DNA from: 66-474 sp035249175
Lineage (GTDB): Bacteria > Pseudomonadota > Gammaproteobacteria > Xanthomonadales > Rhodanobacteraceae
Direction of reading: 5' to 3'
Assembly: GCA_035249175.1 (NCBI GenBank)
Contig: DATFGT010000051.1
Coordinates: 68,068 to 132,067, forward strand
Length of the DNA stretch: 64,000 nucleotides
Shown here: piece after piece, positions 50,512-58,773 of the stretch
How positions within the stretch are numbered: position 1 is the stretch's first letter
Layout: every line of letters starts with the position of its first letter
Program-made: the position numbers and the translations under genes
Notes under the pieces: generated by a model
Database searches by the model: none
What the model saw: only the letters and a program-made list of their open reading frames with translations
Told to the model about the DNA's origin: nothing

Positions 50512-52266
50512 TCAAAGCCGGCTGTCACCGTGATCGCCCGCCAGTCCCATGCGCTGCGCCAAGGCCCGGAAGCGCGGCTGCGGACGCAACGGGTTCCAGC
50601 GCGCATCGACCTTCAGGAACACCATGCGGATGTCGCGCTCGCGGTACGCACGCTCCAATTCGTCCAGCGCGGCGTCGACGTCGCCCAACGCCAAGTGCAC
50701 CGCCGCGAAGCTGGTGGCGGGCACGTAATGTTCCGCGCGGCGCGCGCGCAATTCATCGAGGATCGCCTGGGTCCGGGCGCGGTCGCCGGCCGCCGCGCAG
50801 ACGATGGCTTGCACCGCGAGGATCTGGCTGGCGCGATGGGACGTCTCGACGGCCATGTTCAGGTCGGCGACGGCGGCTTCGACATCGCCGCGGTCCAGCG
50901 TGATGCCGCCGCGAATTTGCAATGCGATCCAGAATCCCGGCCTCAGCTCCAGCGCCCTCTGCAGCTGTTTGTCCGCGGCCGCGGATTGCCCTGCGGCGGT
51001 GAGAAACCCGGCGTACAGCGCATTGACCAGCGGTGACAGCGGATCCAGCTCGCGCGCCTGGCGGACCGTCTCGAGGCTTTCGTCGAATCGGCCCTGCACG
51101 GTCAGCAGGTGGGCATACGCCAGGTATGCTTCGCTCAGGCTGGGATTGACCGCGATCGCGCGCTGCAGTGAAGCCTCCGCGCCCACCCAATCCCAGTCGT
51201 ACAGCTGCCGGTTGCGGCCCTGCGCCATCAGCGCCTCGCCCGAATCGGGATCGATCGCCAGCGCCTGTGCGACTGCCGCCTTGGCCAGCGTGAACATCTC
51301 ATCCGGCTCGTGGTCGATATGCACCAAGCCGCGGTACGCGAGCGCCATGCCGGCGTAGGCGCGCGTGCACGCGGGGTCCAGGTCGATGGCGCCGCGGAAG
51401 GCGGACAGCGCCTCCTTGAGGTTGGCCTCGTCCGGGCGTTGCAACAGATGGTGGCCGCGCAGCCACGCGCGATAGGCCTTGGGATTGCTGCCGTCGCAGG
51501 CGCTGCACGCGCGTTCGGGCACGACGATGGGCGGCACCGCCAAGGCCTTGACCACCGCATCGGAAATCCTGTCCTGCAGCATGAACACGCTGTCGGCGGA
51601 AGCATCCAGCGTGTCGGCCCAGATGGTCGCGCCCTGGGCTACCGACAACAGCCGCACGTTGACCCTCAGGTGGCCGTTGATCCGCTGGGCGGAGCCATCG
51701 ACGACATAGTCCGCGCCGAGTTGCCGACCCGCCGCACCGGGGTCGTGCAACAAATCCTGTCGGAAATGTTGCGACGATGCCAGCGCCCGCACCCGAAGTT
51801 GCCGGGCGCGACTCAGTTGCGTGATCAAGGTTTCGGCAAGGCCGAGTTCGAGCAGCTCGTCACGCGGTCCCGATGAAATCGACCGGAATGGCAACACCGC
51901 AAGCGCGGTCTGCGGCGGCGCCGGAGTCGCGGCTTCGACCTTGTCAAATTCGCTGACATCGGCGACGAAGCGATAGCCGCGACCGGAAACCGTGATGATG
52001 AAGCGATGTTCCGGCGGACGTACGCCGAAAGCCTTGCGCAACGCCGAGATCGCCTGGGTCAAATTGTTCTCCTCGACCACCCGCCCCGCCCACACAGCGG
52101 CGAGCAAATCGTCCTTGTCGACTACCCGGTCCCGCTGCCGGATCAGATATGCCAGCACATCCAGCGCCTTGGACGTGACGGAAATCATCGCGCCATCCGG
52201 GCCGAACAATTCCCGCGACACGGCATCCAGTCGATAGCCGGAGAACTCGTATTGGAGCCGTTCCAT
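50512..52266 (-). CDS. CadC-like winged-helix regulator with TPR repeats
   Basis: A 584-residue transcription factor. ATG 52266 is used; GTG 52272 is an alternative. Residues about 5-105 form an OmpR/PhoB-type winged helix (LTQAISALRKAFG; FIITVSGRGYRFVADV). A segment with LAVLPFRSIS at about 120 begins a TolB-N/adenylate-cyclase-associated-like domain, followed by tetratricopeptide repeats through the rest (LDPACTRAYAGMALAYRGL; VNPSLSEAYLAYAHLLTVQGRFDE). No transmembrane helix was found, unlike true CadC, so it is probably cytoplasmic. It is divergent from the autotransporter gene, which it may control. Confidence 0.9.
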   Translation of the reverse strand: MERLQYEFSGYRLDAVSRELFGPDGAMISVTSKALDVLAYLIRQRDRVVDKDDLLAAVWAGRVVEENNLTQAISALRKAFGVRPPEHRFIITVSGRGYRFVADVSEFDKVEAATPAPPQTALAVLPFRSISSGPRDELLELGLAETLITQLSRARQLRVRALASSQHFRQDLLHDPGAAGRQLGADYVVDGSAQRINGHLRVNVRLLSVAQGATIWADTLDASADSVFMLQDRISDAVVKALAVPPIVVPERACSACDGSNPKAYRAWLRGHHLLQRPDEANLKEALSAFRGAIDLDPACTRAYAGMALAYRGLVHIDHEPDEMFTLAKAAVAQALAIDPDSGEALMAQGRNRQLYDWDWVGAEASLQRAIAVNPSLSEAYLAYAHLLTVQGRFDESLETVRQARELDPLSPLVNALYAGFLTAAGQSAAADKQLQRALELRPGFWIALQIRGGITLDRGDVEAAVADLNMAVETSHRASQILAVQAIVCAAAGDRARTQAILDELRARRAEHYVPATSFAAVHLALGDVDAALDELERAYRERDIRMVFLKVDARWNPLRPQPRFRALAQRMGLAGDHGDSRL

Positions 52267-52304
52267 CCCCACGGGCGTGAGCTTCGAGAGAATTCAGAAC
52301 TTTT

Positions 52305-52324
52305 CAGGAATTTAGCAGGAATTT
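52305..52324. promoter_or_regulatory. Tandem 9-bp repeats in the divergent regulator/autotransporter region
   Basis: CAGGAATTT occurs at 52305-52313 and again at 52316-52324, eleven bases apart, about one helical turn. OmpR/PhoB-type regulators often bind such tandem repeats, so this is a candidate operator for the adjacent regulator. It is AT-richer than its surroundings and 39 bp from the regulator start. Confidence 0.45.
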
Positions 52325-52422
52325 CGAGCGGCAGAAGGCGAATGTATCGACGCCGTGGAACGAACACCGGCGGCGGCGTCCATGAGGACGCTTTCTCTTC
52401 CATTCGCACGGGGAGAACCACC

Positions 52423-54399
52423 ATGAACACGAAGACGTTATGGCCAACTGCACTGGCGCTCGCCATCTCGGCCTGCCTGCTGGGAGGGTGCGGAGGCGGG
52501 GGCAGCAACGGGATGGTCAGGACCGAATCGCTACCGCCATCGCCCCCACCCTCCCCGCCACCGCCACCGCCACCTCCACCTCCACCAGCCGAAGCGTGCC
52601 CGGCGCCCATCACGACCGACTGCACCGTGGAGCTGCCAACTCCCGGCAGCGACTTGAGCAACATCGATATGACGGGCGGTCGCCAGAGCGATTTCGCCTT
52701 GATTAAGCGTGGCACGGGATATGTGCGTTTGCAGGGCGGTGCTTCCACCGTGGAATACCGCTTCAGCGGCGGCACGACTGTCGAGGACGGCGGCATCTTC
52801 GTGGATTCCGGCGCCAGCCTGCGTTCGAACATCGTCGTCCAATCGAATGGGTGGCTGTCGGTGTCGGGCGGCGTGGCGGGCAACGTAACCGACGACGGCA
52901 CCACGAGTCTTTCGGGCACGATAACCGGCGATGTGTCCAGCAGTGGTGTGCTCACGCCAGGATCAAGCATCTATGGCGACGCCGTTCCTGCGCGCATCGA
53001 GGGCAATTTCAGCCAGACTTCCACGGGCACACTGGATGCCGTGATCGGTGCGACTTCCGGCGGGTACCTGTCGGTCACGGGTCGTGCCTATATCGATGGC
53101 ACGCTGCGCCTCGTGCAATACGACGACGAATGGGGTCCCTACCCGTTGCCTCCCGCGCCCTTGAGCCTGAAGGTTCTGCATGCCGACGGCGGCGTGTTTG
53201 GACAATTCGCGCAGTGGACTTCGCCCGGCCTGCTCATCACCGGCAGCGTGCGCTATCTCGCCAACGATGTTTTCTTCGACGCCAGCAGTATCTCGGCGGC
53301 GCAAGCCATGGCCGCCGCGCACGCCGGCGATGCGGTGACCCTGAGCGCGGCGCGCGATTTCGACGCGGCACTCGATGGCTCGGTCGGTTTGGCACGGTCG
53401 CCTGGCAGTTCGCTGACTGACCCGCAACGGCGGTTCCTCGAATCGGCCGCAATGATCCAGCGCCTGCAGAACTACGAGCAGGCCGTCAGAACGTTCGACA
53501 GCCTGTCAGGGTACGGATACCTCGCCGCTGCAGACGCACTGCTTCAGCAGGCGACGATGCCGGCACAGGGCTTGATTGCACGCGTCAGCAACTTGCAGCC
53601 CGGATCGACGGCAGGCACATGGTCCGCACAACCCACGACGCTTGCCACGGGCGCTGGCGCCTTCAGCGAACAACATTCGGGATTCGACCAGTGGTTGGGC
53701 GACGGCCTGCTGATGGGCGGCAGCGTCGGCTGGAGCGATGGCAACCTCAAGTTCGACCGTTCCGGCGGCAACGCGCGCGACCGCTCGCCGCAATGGGACT
53801 TCTATGTGCGGCGCACTGGCGCAAACGATTCGTATGTCCTCGGCAACGTCGGCTACAGCCAACACGATCTCAGCTTCGGTCGCCAAATCGATCTCGGTCT
53901 CGCAAAGCGCAATGCGTATGCAATCCGCGACCTTGATGTCGAACACGCCTGGGTTGAATCCGGACGCGAATTCCGCATCCTGCAAAGCCGCGTGACGCCG
54001 TTCGCCGCATTGAGCTATGCCGCGATGCATGGCGCAGGCTTCACCGAGCGCGGCAACACCGGCTTCGAGCTCGCCGCACAACCGTCCTTCCACCAGCGCA
54101 TCAACGCGGCGGCGGGATTGCGCTTCAGCCGGTACTGGGGTTCGGGCAAAGGCCGCTGGACGCAACTGAACCTGTCGGGCGGTTTTCTGCACCTCCTGAG
54201 CGCCCGTGATGACGCATACGCCGCGTTCACCGGTGCACCGGACGTGACTTTCGCACTCGCTGGCCTGCCCCGTCAGCGCAACACCGGCTGGCTGCAAATG
54301 AGTCTGGGCACCGGTGGCGAAAACTGGGCTTGGCTCCTGAACTACGACAGGCAAGCCGAAGCCGAGGCCGCATCGGTGGGCATGCAAGTCAGGTTCTGA
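52423..54399 (+). CDS. Autotransporter-type outer-membrane lipoprotein
   Basis: A 658-residue protein. ATG 52423 is preceded by GGGGAGA six bases upstream. A lipoprotein signal ends at LLGGC, followed by glycines and a long proline tract (PPPPPPPPPPP region, about residues 45-65). The passenger, about residues 70-330, has beta-helix-like short strands (YVRLQGGASTVEYRFSGG; NVTDDGTTSLSGTITGDVSSSG, read in parts). The C-terminal 280 residues form an autotransporter barrel (QWLGDGLLMGGSVGWSDGNL; final QVRF with terminal Phe). A lipobox together with an autotransporter barrel is unusual. It is divergent from the CadC-like regulator and followed 41 bp later by a small secreted protein gene with an almost identical start region. 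Confidence 0.86.
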   Translation: MNTKTLWPTALALAISACLLGGCGGGGSNGMVRTESLPPSPPPSPPPPPPPPPPPAEACPAPITTDCTVELPTPGSDLSNIDMTGGRQSDFALIKRGTGYVRLQGGASTVEYRFSGGTTVEDGGIFVDSGASLRSNIVVQSNGWLSVSGGVAGNVTDDGTTSLSGTITGDVSSSGVLTPGSSIYGDAVPARIEGNFSQTSTGTLDAVIGATSGGYLSVTGRAYIDGTLRLVQYDDEWGPYPLPPAPLSLKVLHADGGVFGQFAQWTSPGLLITGSVRYLANDVFFDASSISAAQAMAAAHAGDAVTLSAARDFDAALDGSVGLARSPGSSLTDPQRRFLESAAMIQRLQNYEQAVRTFDSLSGYGYLAAADALLQQATMPAQGLIARVSNLQPGSTAGTWSAQPTTLATGAGAFSEQHSGFDQWLGDGLLMGGSVGWSDGNLKFDRSGGNARDRSPQWDFYVRRTGANDSYVLGNVGYSQHDLSFGRQIDLGLAKRNAYAIRDLDVEHAWVESGREFRILQSRVTPFAALSYAAMHGAGFTERGNTGFELAAQPSFHQRINAAAGLRFSRYWGSGKGRWTQLNLSGGFLHLLSARDDAYAAFTGAPDVTFALAGLPRQRNTGWLQMSLGTGGENWAWLLNYDRQAEAEAASVGMQVRF

Positions 54400-54440
54400 A
54401 AGAACCCGGAAAACACCTTCCATCCACGAGGAGAATCACG

Positions 54441-54944
54441 ATGAACACCAAGACAGCACTTGCCGTCGCCATACTCGCCCTGTCCACCGTCGCCGGAACG
54501 GCGGGAGCCAGACCATTGGTGGAGCCTCAAACCACGTCGGGCTGGTTCGCCAGCCGCATCGTGGGCGCATACCAGACCGAGGCCCACGTCAGGGTGTGCG
54601 GATCCCCGGGCCCGGATGAAGTGGTCTTCAACACGATCATCTTCAACGCCGGCGGTACGGTCGTCGCCAGCCCGCGTGGTGCGCCACAGGGCACGGGCGG
54701 CTATTCGCGCACGATCGACCTCGGCATCTGGTCTTACCACCCCCGCACGAACCGCTATTCGGTCAAGCTGCGCTACGACAACTTCATGGATGGCGCGTTC
54801 ACCGGGTCGAGCGTGGTGGAACGCGACCTGCAGATGAGCGCCGACAGCAATTCGGTTTCCGGGCCCGTGCATGTCACGACGTACGCGCCTGACGGGAGCG
54901 TCGTCGTCGAGGTTTGCGGCAGGGCGACGTCCACGCGCCTTTGA
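54441..54944 (+). CDS. Small secreted protein of unknown function
   Basis: A 167-residue exported protein. ATG 54441 follows GAGGAGA by seven bases. Signal peptide: MNTKTALAVAILALSTVAGTAGA. The mature part is rich in beta strands (ASRIVGAYQTEAHV; YSVKLRYDNFMDG; GPVHVTTYAPDGSVVVEVCG) and has two cysteines (VRVCGS and VEVCGR) at opposite ends that could form a disulfide. No family recognised. Its leader and Shine-Dalgarno context closely repeat those of the autotransporter gene 41 bp upstream, so the pair probably share transcription and initiation signals. Confidence 0.75.
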   Translation: MNTKTALAVAILALSTVAGTAGARPLVEPQTTSGWFASRIVGAYQTEAHVRVCGSPGPDEVVFNTIIFNAGGTVVASPRGAPQGTGGYSRTIDLGIWSYHPRTNRYSVKLRYDNFMDGAFTGSSVVERDLQMSADSNSVSGPVHVTTYAPDGSVVVEVCGRATSTRL

Positions 54945-55068
54945 AATCCACGTCGGCGGAATCCCGGGTAGCGCCTTGTCGGATCCGCGGATGACGTTTC
55001 CGATGCAGGGGCCGGCTGGCGAATCCCAGCCTGCCCCGGGCATGCATGTGCCGGGCTGGTGGCGCCCG

Positions 55069-55587
55069 TCACCACATCAGGTCATCGGGCACGCCATCGT
55101 CGTCCGCGGGTGACGATGGATCGACCAGCAACGCCACGACTTCCGGCGCGATCGCCTGCGTTTCCAGTGCAACGTCGCGAAGCACGAGCAATGCACGCCC
55201 GTTGTACATCACCACGCCAAGTTCTCCCGCATTGATCTGGCGCAGTTGATCGGGCGTGACATATACGCGACGAATCTTGCCCGCGAATTCGAAGTTGCGA
55301 ACCTGCTCGGCTTCGTCACGGTTCAGCGTCTTGCCGTTCAGCAGTTCCTGCAACTTGCGCTTGCGCTCGCGCTTGGCTGCAGCCTTCTCGCGCGCTTCGC
55401 GCTCGGCGGCTTCACGTTCGGCACGATCCGCTGTCGCGCGCAACGCAAAAGCCTTGGCAAGGTCGGGTTCGGCGGGCTCGCGAGGTTTGTGCGGCTCCGG
55501 CCTGTGCCGCGGAGGCTGCGGCCTTTTCTGGGATACGGACGGCTTGAAGCCGGCCTTCAGCAATTGGTCGCGCAGGGATTCACTCAT
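55069..55587 (-). CDS. DUF2058 family protein (YaiL-like)
   Basis: A 172-residue cytoplasmic protein. The N-terminal MSESLRDQLLKAGFK and the long charged coiled segment (ATADRAEREAAEREAREKAA) followed by LQELLNGKTLNRDEAEQVRNFEFAGKIRRVYVTPDQ, read in parts, are hallmarks of the family, as is the VVMYNGRALLVL end. The E. coli homologue YaiL has been described as a nucleoprotein/polynucleotide-associated factor; the role is unclear. The C-terminal acidic tail (DPSSPADDDGVPDDLMW) is short. It is separated from slyX by a 267-bp gap holding a repeat copy. Confidence 0.93.
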   Translation of the reverse strand: MSESLRDQLLKAGFKPSVSQKRPQPPRHRPEPHKPREPAEPDLAKAFALRATADRAEREAAEREAREKAAAKRERKRKLQELLNGKTLNRDEAEQVRNFEFAGKIRRVYVTPDQLRQINAGELGVVMYNGRALLVLRDVALETQAIAPEVVALLVDPSSPADDDGVPDDLMW

Positions 55588-55678
55588 GACGAAACGAACG
55601 GTGTTGAAGCGGAATGTTGGACTTCGCGTCGCTCAGCCCGACCTATGATTGTGCTTGAGCGCGCTGCTATTGACGCTC

Positions 55679-55785
55679 CGATCGAAGCGGCTGTTGTGAG
55701 AAGTCAGGCCATGCACCCGGGAACGCAGAGAACATGGATGTTCGCACTGTTTTCTCCAAAGTCAGGCCATGGATGGCCGTTCTGG
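55679..55785 (-). repeat. Interspersed repeat, composite copy 5
   Basis: On the minus strand it starts CCAGAACGGCCATCCATGG at 55785 and ends CAACAGCCGCTTCGATCGG at 55679, but the middle ATGGCCTGACTT element occurs twice (near 55760 and near 55703) with about 55 bp of unrelated sequence between. It looks like a core copy with an insertion or a fusion of two copies. It occupies much of the gap between DUF2058 and slyX. Confidence 0.8.
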
Positions 55786-55854
55786 TGTTGGTGGGCTTGC
55801 GCACCGTGCAAGTTGCCTTGGACATCAACGAAGCAGCATTCACGGACGAATGCA

Positions 55855-56073
55855 TCAATAGTGCGGGGGCGGCGGTTCCTCATGCACATTGTCGGACAGA
55901 CTCGTGCGCAAGGACGCCAATTCCCGACGCAATTCCGTCAGCGCATTTTCGAGTTGCAGCAGTCGGCGCGATTGCTGGACTTCACTGTCGCCCAAGGAGG
56001 AAACCGCATCATCGAGGAATGTCAGGCGCAGCTCCATGTCGTCAAGACGTTCATCGGGTGGCGTGGGGTTCAT
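55855..56073 (-). CDS. slyX: SlyX family coiled-coil protein
   Basis: A 72-residue protein, the family's normal size. The heptad-like segment MELRLTFLDDAVSSLGDSEVQQ followed by LLQLENALTELRRELASL (read in parts) predicts one long coiled coil, and the proline/His tail EEPPPPHY is the conserved SlyX ending. Function is unknown. ATG 56073 overlaps the ugd stop as ATGA, so translation is coupled to ugd. Confidence 0.93.
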   Translation of the reverse strand: MNPTPPDERLDDMELRLTFLDDAVSSLGDSEVQQSRRLLQLENALTELRRELASLRTSLSDNVHEEPPPPHY

Positions 56074-57422
56074 GCATGCTGCTCCACTGCAACGGCGCTG
56101 CGCCCGCGTCCGATGCCGTAATAGGCCAGCCCCGCGGATTCGACCATGGACGGATCGTACAGGTTGCGACCGTCAAAAATCACGGGGTTCTTCAACATGG
56201 ACTTGATGCGCGCGAAATCCGGGCTGCGGAACACCTTCCATTCGGTCACCACGGCCAGCGCGTCGGCGCCTTCCAGGGCGGCCCATGGATCGTCGCACAA
56301 CACCAGGTCATCGCGCTGGCCGTAAATCCGCGCAACCTCGCTACGGGACTGGGGATCATGGGCGCGTACCTTGGCGCCGGCCTGCCACAAAGCCTCCATC
56401 AACACGCGGCTGGGCGCTTCGCGCATGTCGTCGGTATTCGGCTTGAAGGCGAGACCCCACAACGCGATGGTCGTGCCAGACAGGTTGCCGCCGAAATGTC
56501 GCGTCAACAGATCGAACAACTTGCGCTTCTGATCGCGGTTTACCGCTTCCACCGCGCCCAGCAGGCGGGCTTCGTAACCGTTCGCGTGTGCCGTCCGTTC
56601 CAGCGCCTGCACGTCCTTGGGGAAACACGAGCCGCCGTAACCGGTGCCGGGGTAGATGAAGTGATAGCCGATGCGCGGATCGGCGCCGATACCGTGGCGC
56701 ACCATCTCCACGTCGGCGCCGACGCGCTCGGCGATGTTGGCGATCTCGTTCATGAAACTGATCTTGGTGGCCAGCATCGCATTGGCCGCATACTTGGTCA
56801 GCTCGGCAGAACGTTCGTCCATCACCACGATGCGGTCGTGATTGCGGTTGAACGGCGCATACAGCGACTTCAGCAAATCGACGGCACGCGCCGAGGACGA
56901 GCCGATGAGAATGCGGTCCGGTTTCATGCAATCGTCAACCGCATTGCCCTCCTTCAGGAACTCGGGATTGGAAACCACGTCGAACGAGATTTCCATCCCG
57001 CGCTTTTGCAATGCTGCGTCGATTTCGGCGCGCACCCGGTCTGCGGTACCCACCGGCACGGTGGATTTGTCCACGACCACGACATACCCGCTGATGTGTT
57101 CGCCGATGCTGCGCGCTACGCTGAGCACGTACGACAGATCTGCGCTGCCGTCCTCGTCGGGCGGCGTTCCCACCGCAATGAAAATCGTGTCGCCGTACGC
57201 GACAGCCGCCTTCGGCTCCGTGGTGAACGCCAGCCGACCGGCTGCGTGATTGCGCTGGACCAGCGGTTCCAGGCCCGGTTCGAAAATGGGGATCTCGCCG
57301 CGCTCCAGTCGCGCGATCTTGTCCGCATCCACATCCATGCACAACACGTGGTTGCCCATTTCGGCGAGGCAGGTTCCGGTGACAAGGCCGACATAGCCTG
57401 TTCCGAAGATGGTGACTTTCAT
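56070..57422 (-). CDS. ugd: UDP-glucose 6-dehydrogenase
   Basis: A 450-residue NAD-dependent enzyme converting UDP-glucose to UDP-glucuronate for surface polysaccharides and lipid A modification. The dinucleotide motif GTGYVGLVTG lies at about residues 7-16. Further marks are KSTVPVGTADRVR, NPEFLKEGNAVDDCMKPDRI, AELTKYAANAMLATKISFMNE and the catalytic cysteine in GYGGSCFPKDVQAL near residue 264 (each read separately). The C-terminal domain has LWGLAFKPNTDDMREAPS. It is complete, of typical length, and coupled to slyX. Confidence 0.97.
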   Translation of the reverse strand: MKVTIFGTGYVGLVTGTCLAEMGNHVLCMDVDADKIARLERGEIPIFEPGLEPLVQRNHAAGRLAFTTEPKAAVAYGDTIFIAVGTPPDEDGSADLSYVLSVARSIGEHISGYVVVVDKSTVPVGTADRVRAEIDAALQKRGMEISFDVVSNPEFLKEGNAVDDCMKPDRILIGSSSARAVDLLKSLYAPFNRNHDRIVVMDERSAELTKYAANAMLATKISFMNEIANIAERVGADVEMVRHGIGADPRIGYHFIYPGTGYGGSCFPKDVQALERTAHANGYEARLLGAVEAVNRDQKRKLFDLLTRHFGGNLSGTTIALWGLAFKPNTDDMREAPSRVLMEALWQAGAKVRAHDPQSRSEVARIYGQRDDLVLCDDPWAALEGADALAVVTEWKVFRSPDFARIKSMLKNPVIFDGRNLYDPSMVESAGLAYYGIGRGRSAVAVEQHA

Positions 57423-57489
57423 GCGCGCATCCCGACAAAAGACGCGATTTTAACAGTTGAACGTGGCGGCCCCGTGAATGCGGGCGACG

Positions 57490-58434
57490 CTACAGCCGGT
57501 CGAGCACCGTCCGCAGATCATCCGGCAACGGCGCAGAGAAGCTGTACGCGCGCTCGCCCAGTTCGAACTCGAAACGCGCGGCATGCAGAAACATGCGTTT
57601 CAGCCCGAGCTTGGCGAAGTGCTTGTTGGCTTCGCGCTCACCGTACTTCGGATCACCCGCCAGCGGATGGCCGGCGTGCGCGGCGTGCACGCGAATCTGA
57701 TGCGTACGTCCGGTCGCGAGCGTGGCCTCGACCAGGCTGCAATCCGGATAATGCTCGATTTCGCGGAAGAACGTCAGCGCAGGCTTGCCGTCCTCATCGA
57801 TGCGCACCATGCGCTCGCCACCCGACAGCACCGATTTTCGCAATGGCGCGTTGACGTCGAACTTCGCGCGCCGCAACTTGCCGGTCATCAGGCACAGATA
57901 CTGCTTCTTCGTCTCGCCCGAGCGGATCAGATCCTGCACGCCCGTCAGTCCGCGCCGCGAGCGTGCGAACACCAGCACGCCGGAGGTATCGCGGTCGAGC
58001 CGATGCGCCAGTTCAAGATGATCCTTGGGCCGCGCCGCGCGCAGCAGCTCGATGGCGCCGAAGCTGATGCCACTGCCGCCATGGCTGGCGATCCCGGCGG
58101 GCTTGTCGATGGCGAGGAAGTCGCGATCCTCGAAAATCACGGCCTGGCGGATCTCGTTCAGCATCGCCGCGGGCGGCATGCCGGGTTCGGCACGCTCAGC
58201 CATTCGCACCGGCGGGATCCGCAACTGATCGCCCGCCGCGAGCCGGGTGTCCGGCTTGGCGCGCCGGCCGTTCACCCGTACCTGGCCGGTCCGCAGCAAC
58301 CGGTAGATATGCGTCTTCGGCACCCCCTTCAGCAGCGCTGCCAGGCAGTTGTCCACGCGCTGGCCATCGCGCTCTGGGCCAACCTCCACGGTTCGCACCG
58401 AACTGAAGTCCTGGGTCGAAGTTGCCGTCCCCAT
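57490..58434 (-). CDS. rluC: 23S rRNA pseudouridine synthase RluC
   Basis: A 314-residue RluA-family enzyme that in E. coli modifies U955, U2504 and U2580 of 23S rRNA. ATG 58434 follows AAGGA by nine bases. Residues about 30-100 form the S4 RNA-binding domain (QRVDNCLAALLKGVPKTHIYRLLRTGQVRVNG, read in parts). The catalytic aspartate is in HRLDRDTSGVLVFARS near residue 148, preceded by FLAIDKPAGIASHGGSG. The C-terminal part has GRTHQIRVHAAHAGHPLAGDPKYG. It is divergent from rne, as in many gammaproteobacteria. Confidence 0.96.
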   Translation of the reverse strand: MGTATSTQDFSSVRTVEVGPERDGQRVDNCLAALLKGVPKTHIYRLLRTGQVRVNGRRAKPDTRLAAGDQLRIPPVRMAERAEPGMPPAAMLNEIRQAVIFEDRDFLAIDKPAGIASHGGSGISFGAIELLRAARPKDHLELAHRLDRDTSGVLVFARSRRGLTGVQDLIRSGETKKQYLCLMTGKLRRAKFDVNAPLRKSVLSGGERMVRIDEDGKPALTFFREIEHYPDCSLVEATLATGRTHQIRVHAAHAGHPLAGDPKYGEREANKHFAKLGLKRMFLHAARFEFELGERAYSFSAPLPDDLRTVLDRL

Positions 58435-58773
58435 TGAAAAAAATCCTTTTGCGATGATAGGATTGCCCGGCGTCAAGCAGGCTCTGGCCCCTCATGGGCG
58501 ACCCTGTACTCGTTCGCCGCGCGGACAAGGCTTCCGCCTGCCATTCCTGACCGGGAGCAGCCGGTACCTCGCCATCGTAACGTTCGGGTCGATGTTTGCC
58601 CACCGTCGGCAAGACGGTGCGGAGACTCGGGACGTGAACATTCCCATTCATCACCAGCCGGGGCCAGTGACAGGACCCGGCGACTGCCGCCAGGCGCGGC
58701 ACGTCATCCGGCCGGCCGCCCCCTGAAGGCGCCGCCGACGACGCGCGCAGAAGGCGACTTCAAGGAACCCACA
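58435..58773 (+). other. Long leader region upstream of rne (rluC-rne divergent region)
   Basis: A 339-bp divergent region. In enterics rne has a long 5' untranslated leader with hairpins used by RNase E to down-regulate its own mRNA; the length here allows the same, but the E. coli-type hairpin sequences could not be matched. GC-rich inverted segments near 58660-58740 (CCGGCGACTGCCGCCAGGCG; GGCCGGCCGCCCCC) can fold. AAGGA lies nine bases before the rne ATG. No gene found. Confidence 0.55.

Noticed and set aside
52540..52590. CCACCGCC-rich run as a tandem repeat element
   Set aside because: It encodes the proline tract after the lipobox of the autotransporter.
55734..57854. 706-residue open frame opposite slyX/ugd/rluC
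   Set aside because: Crosses three well-supported genes and their junctions; His/Arg-rich shadow.
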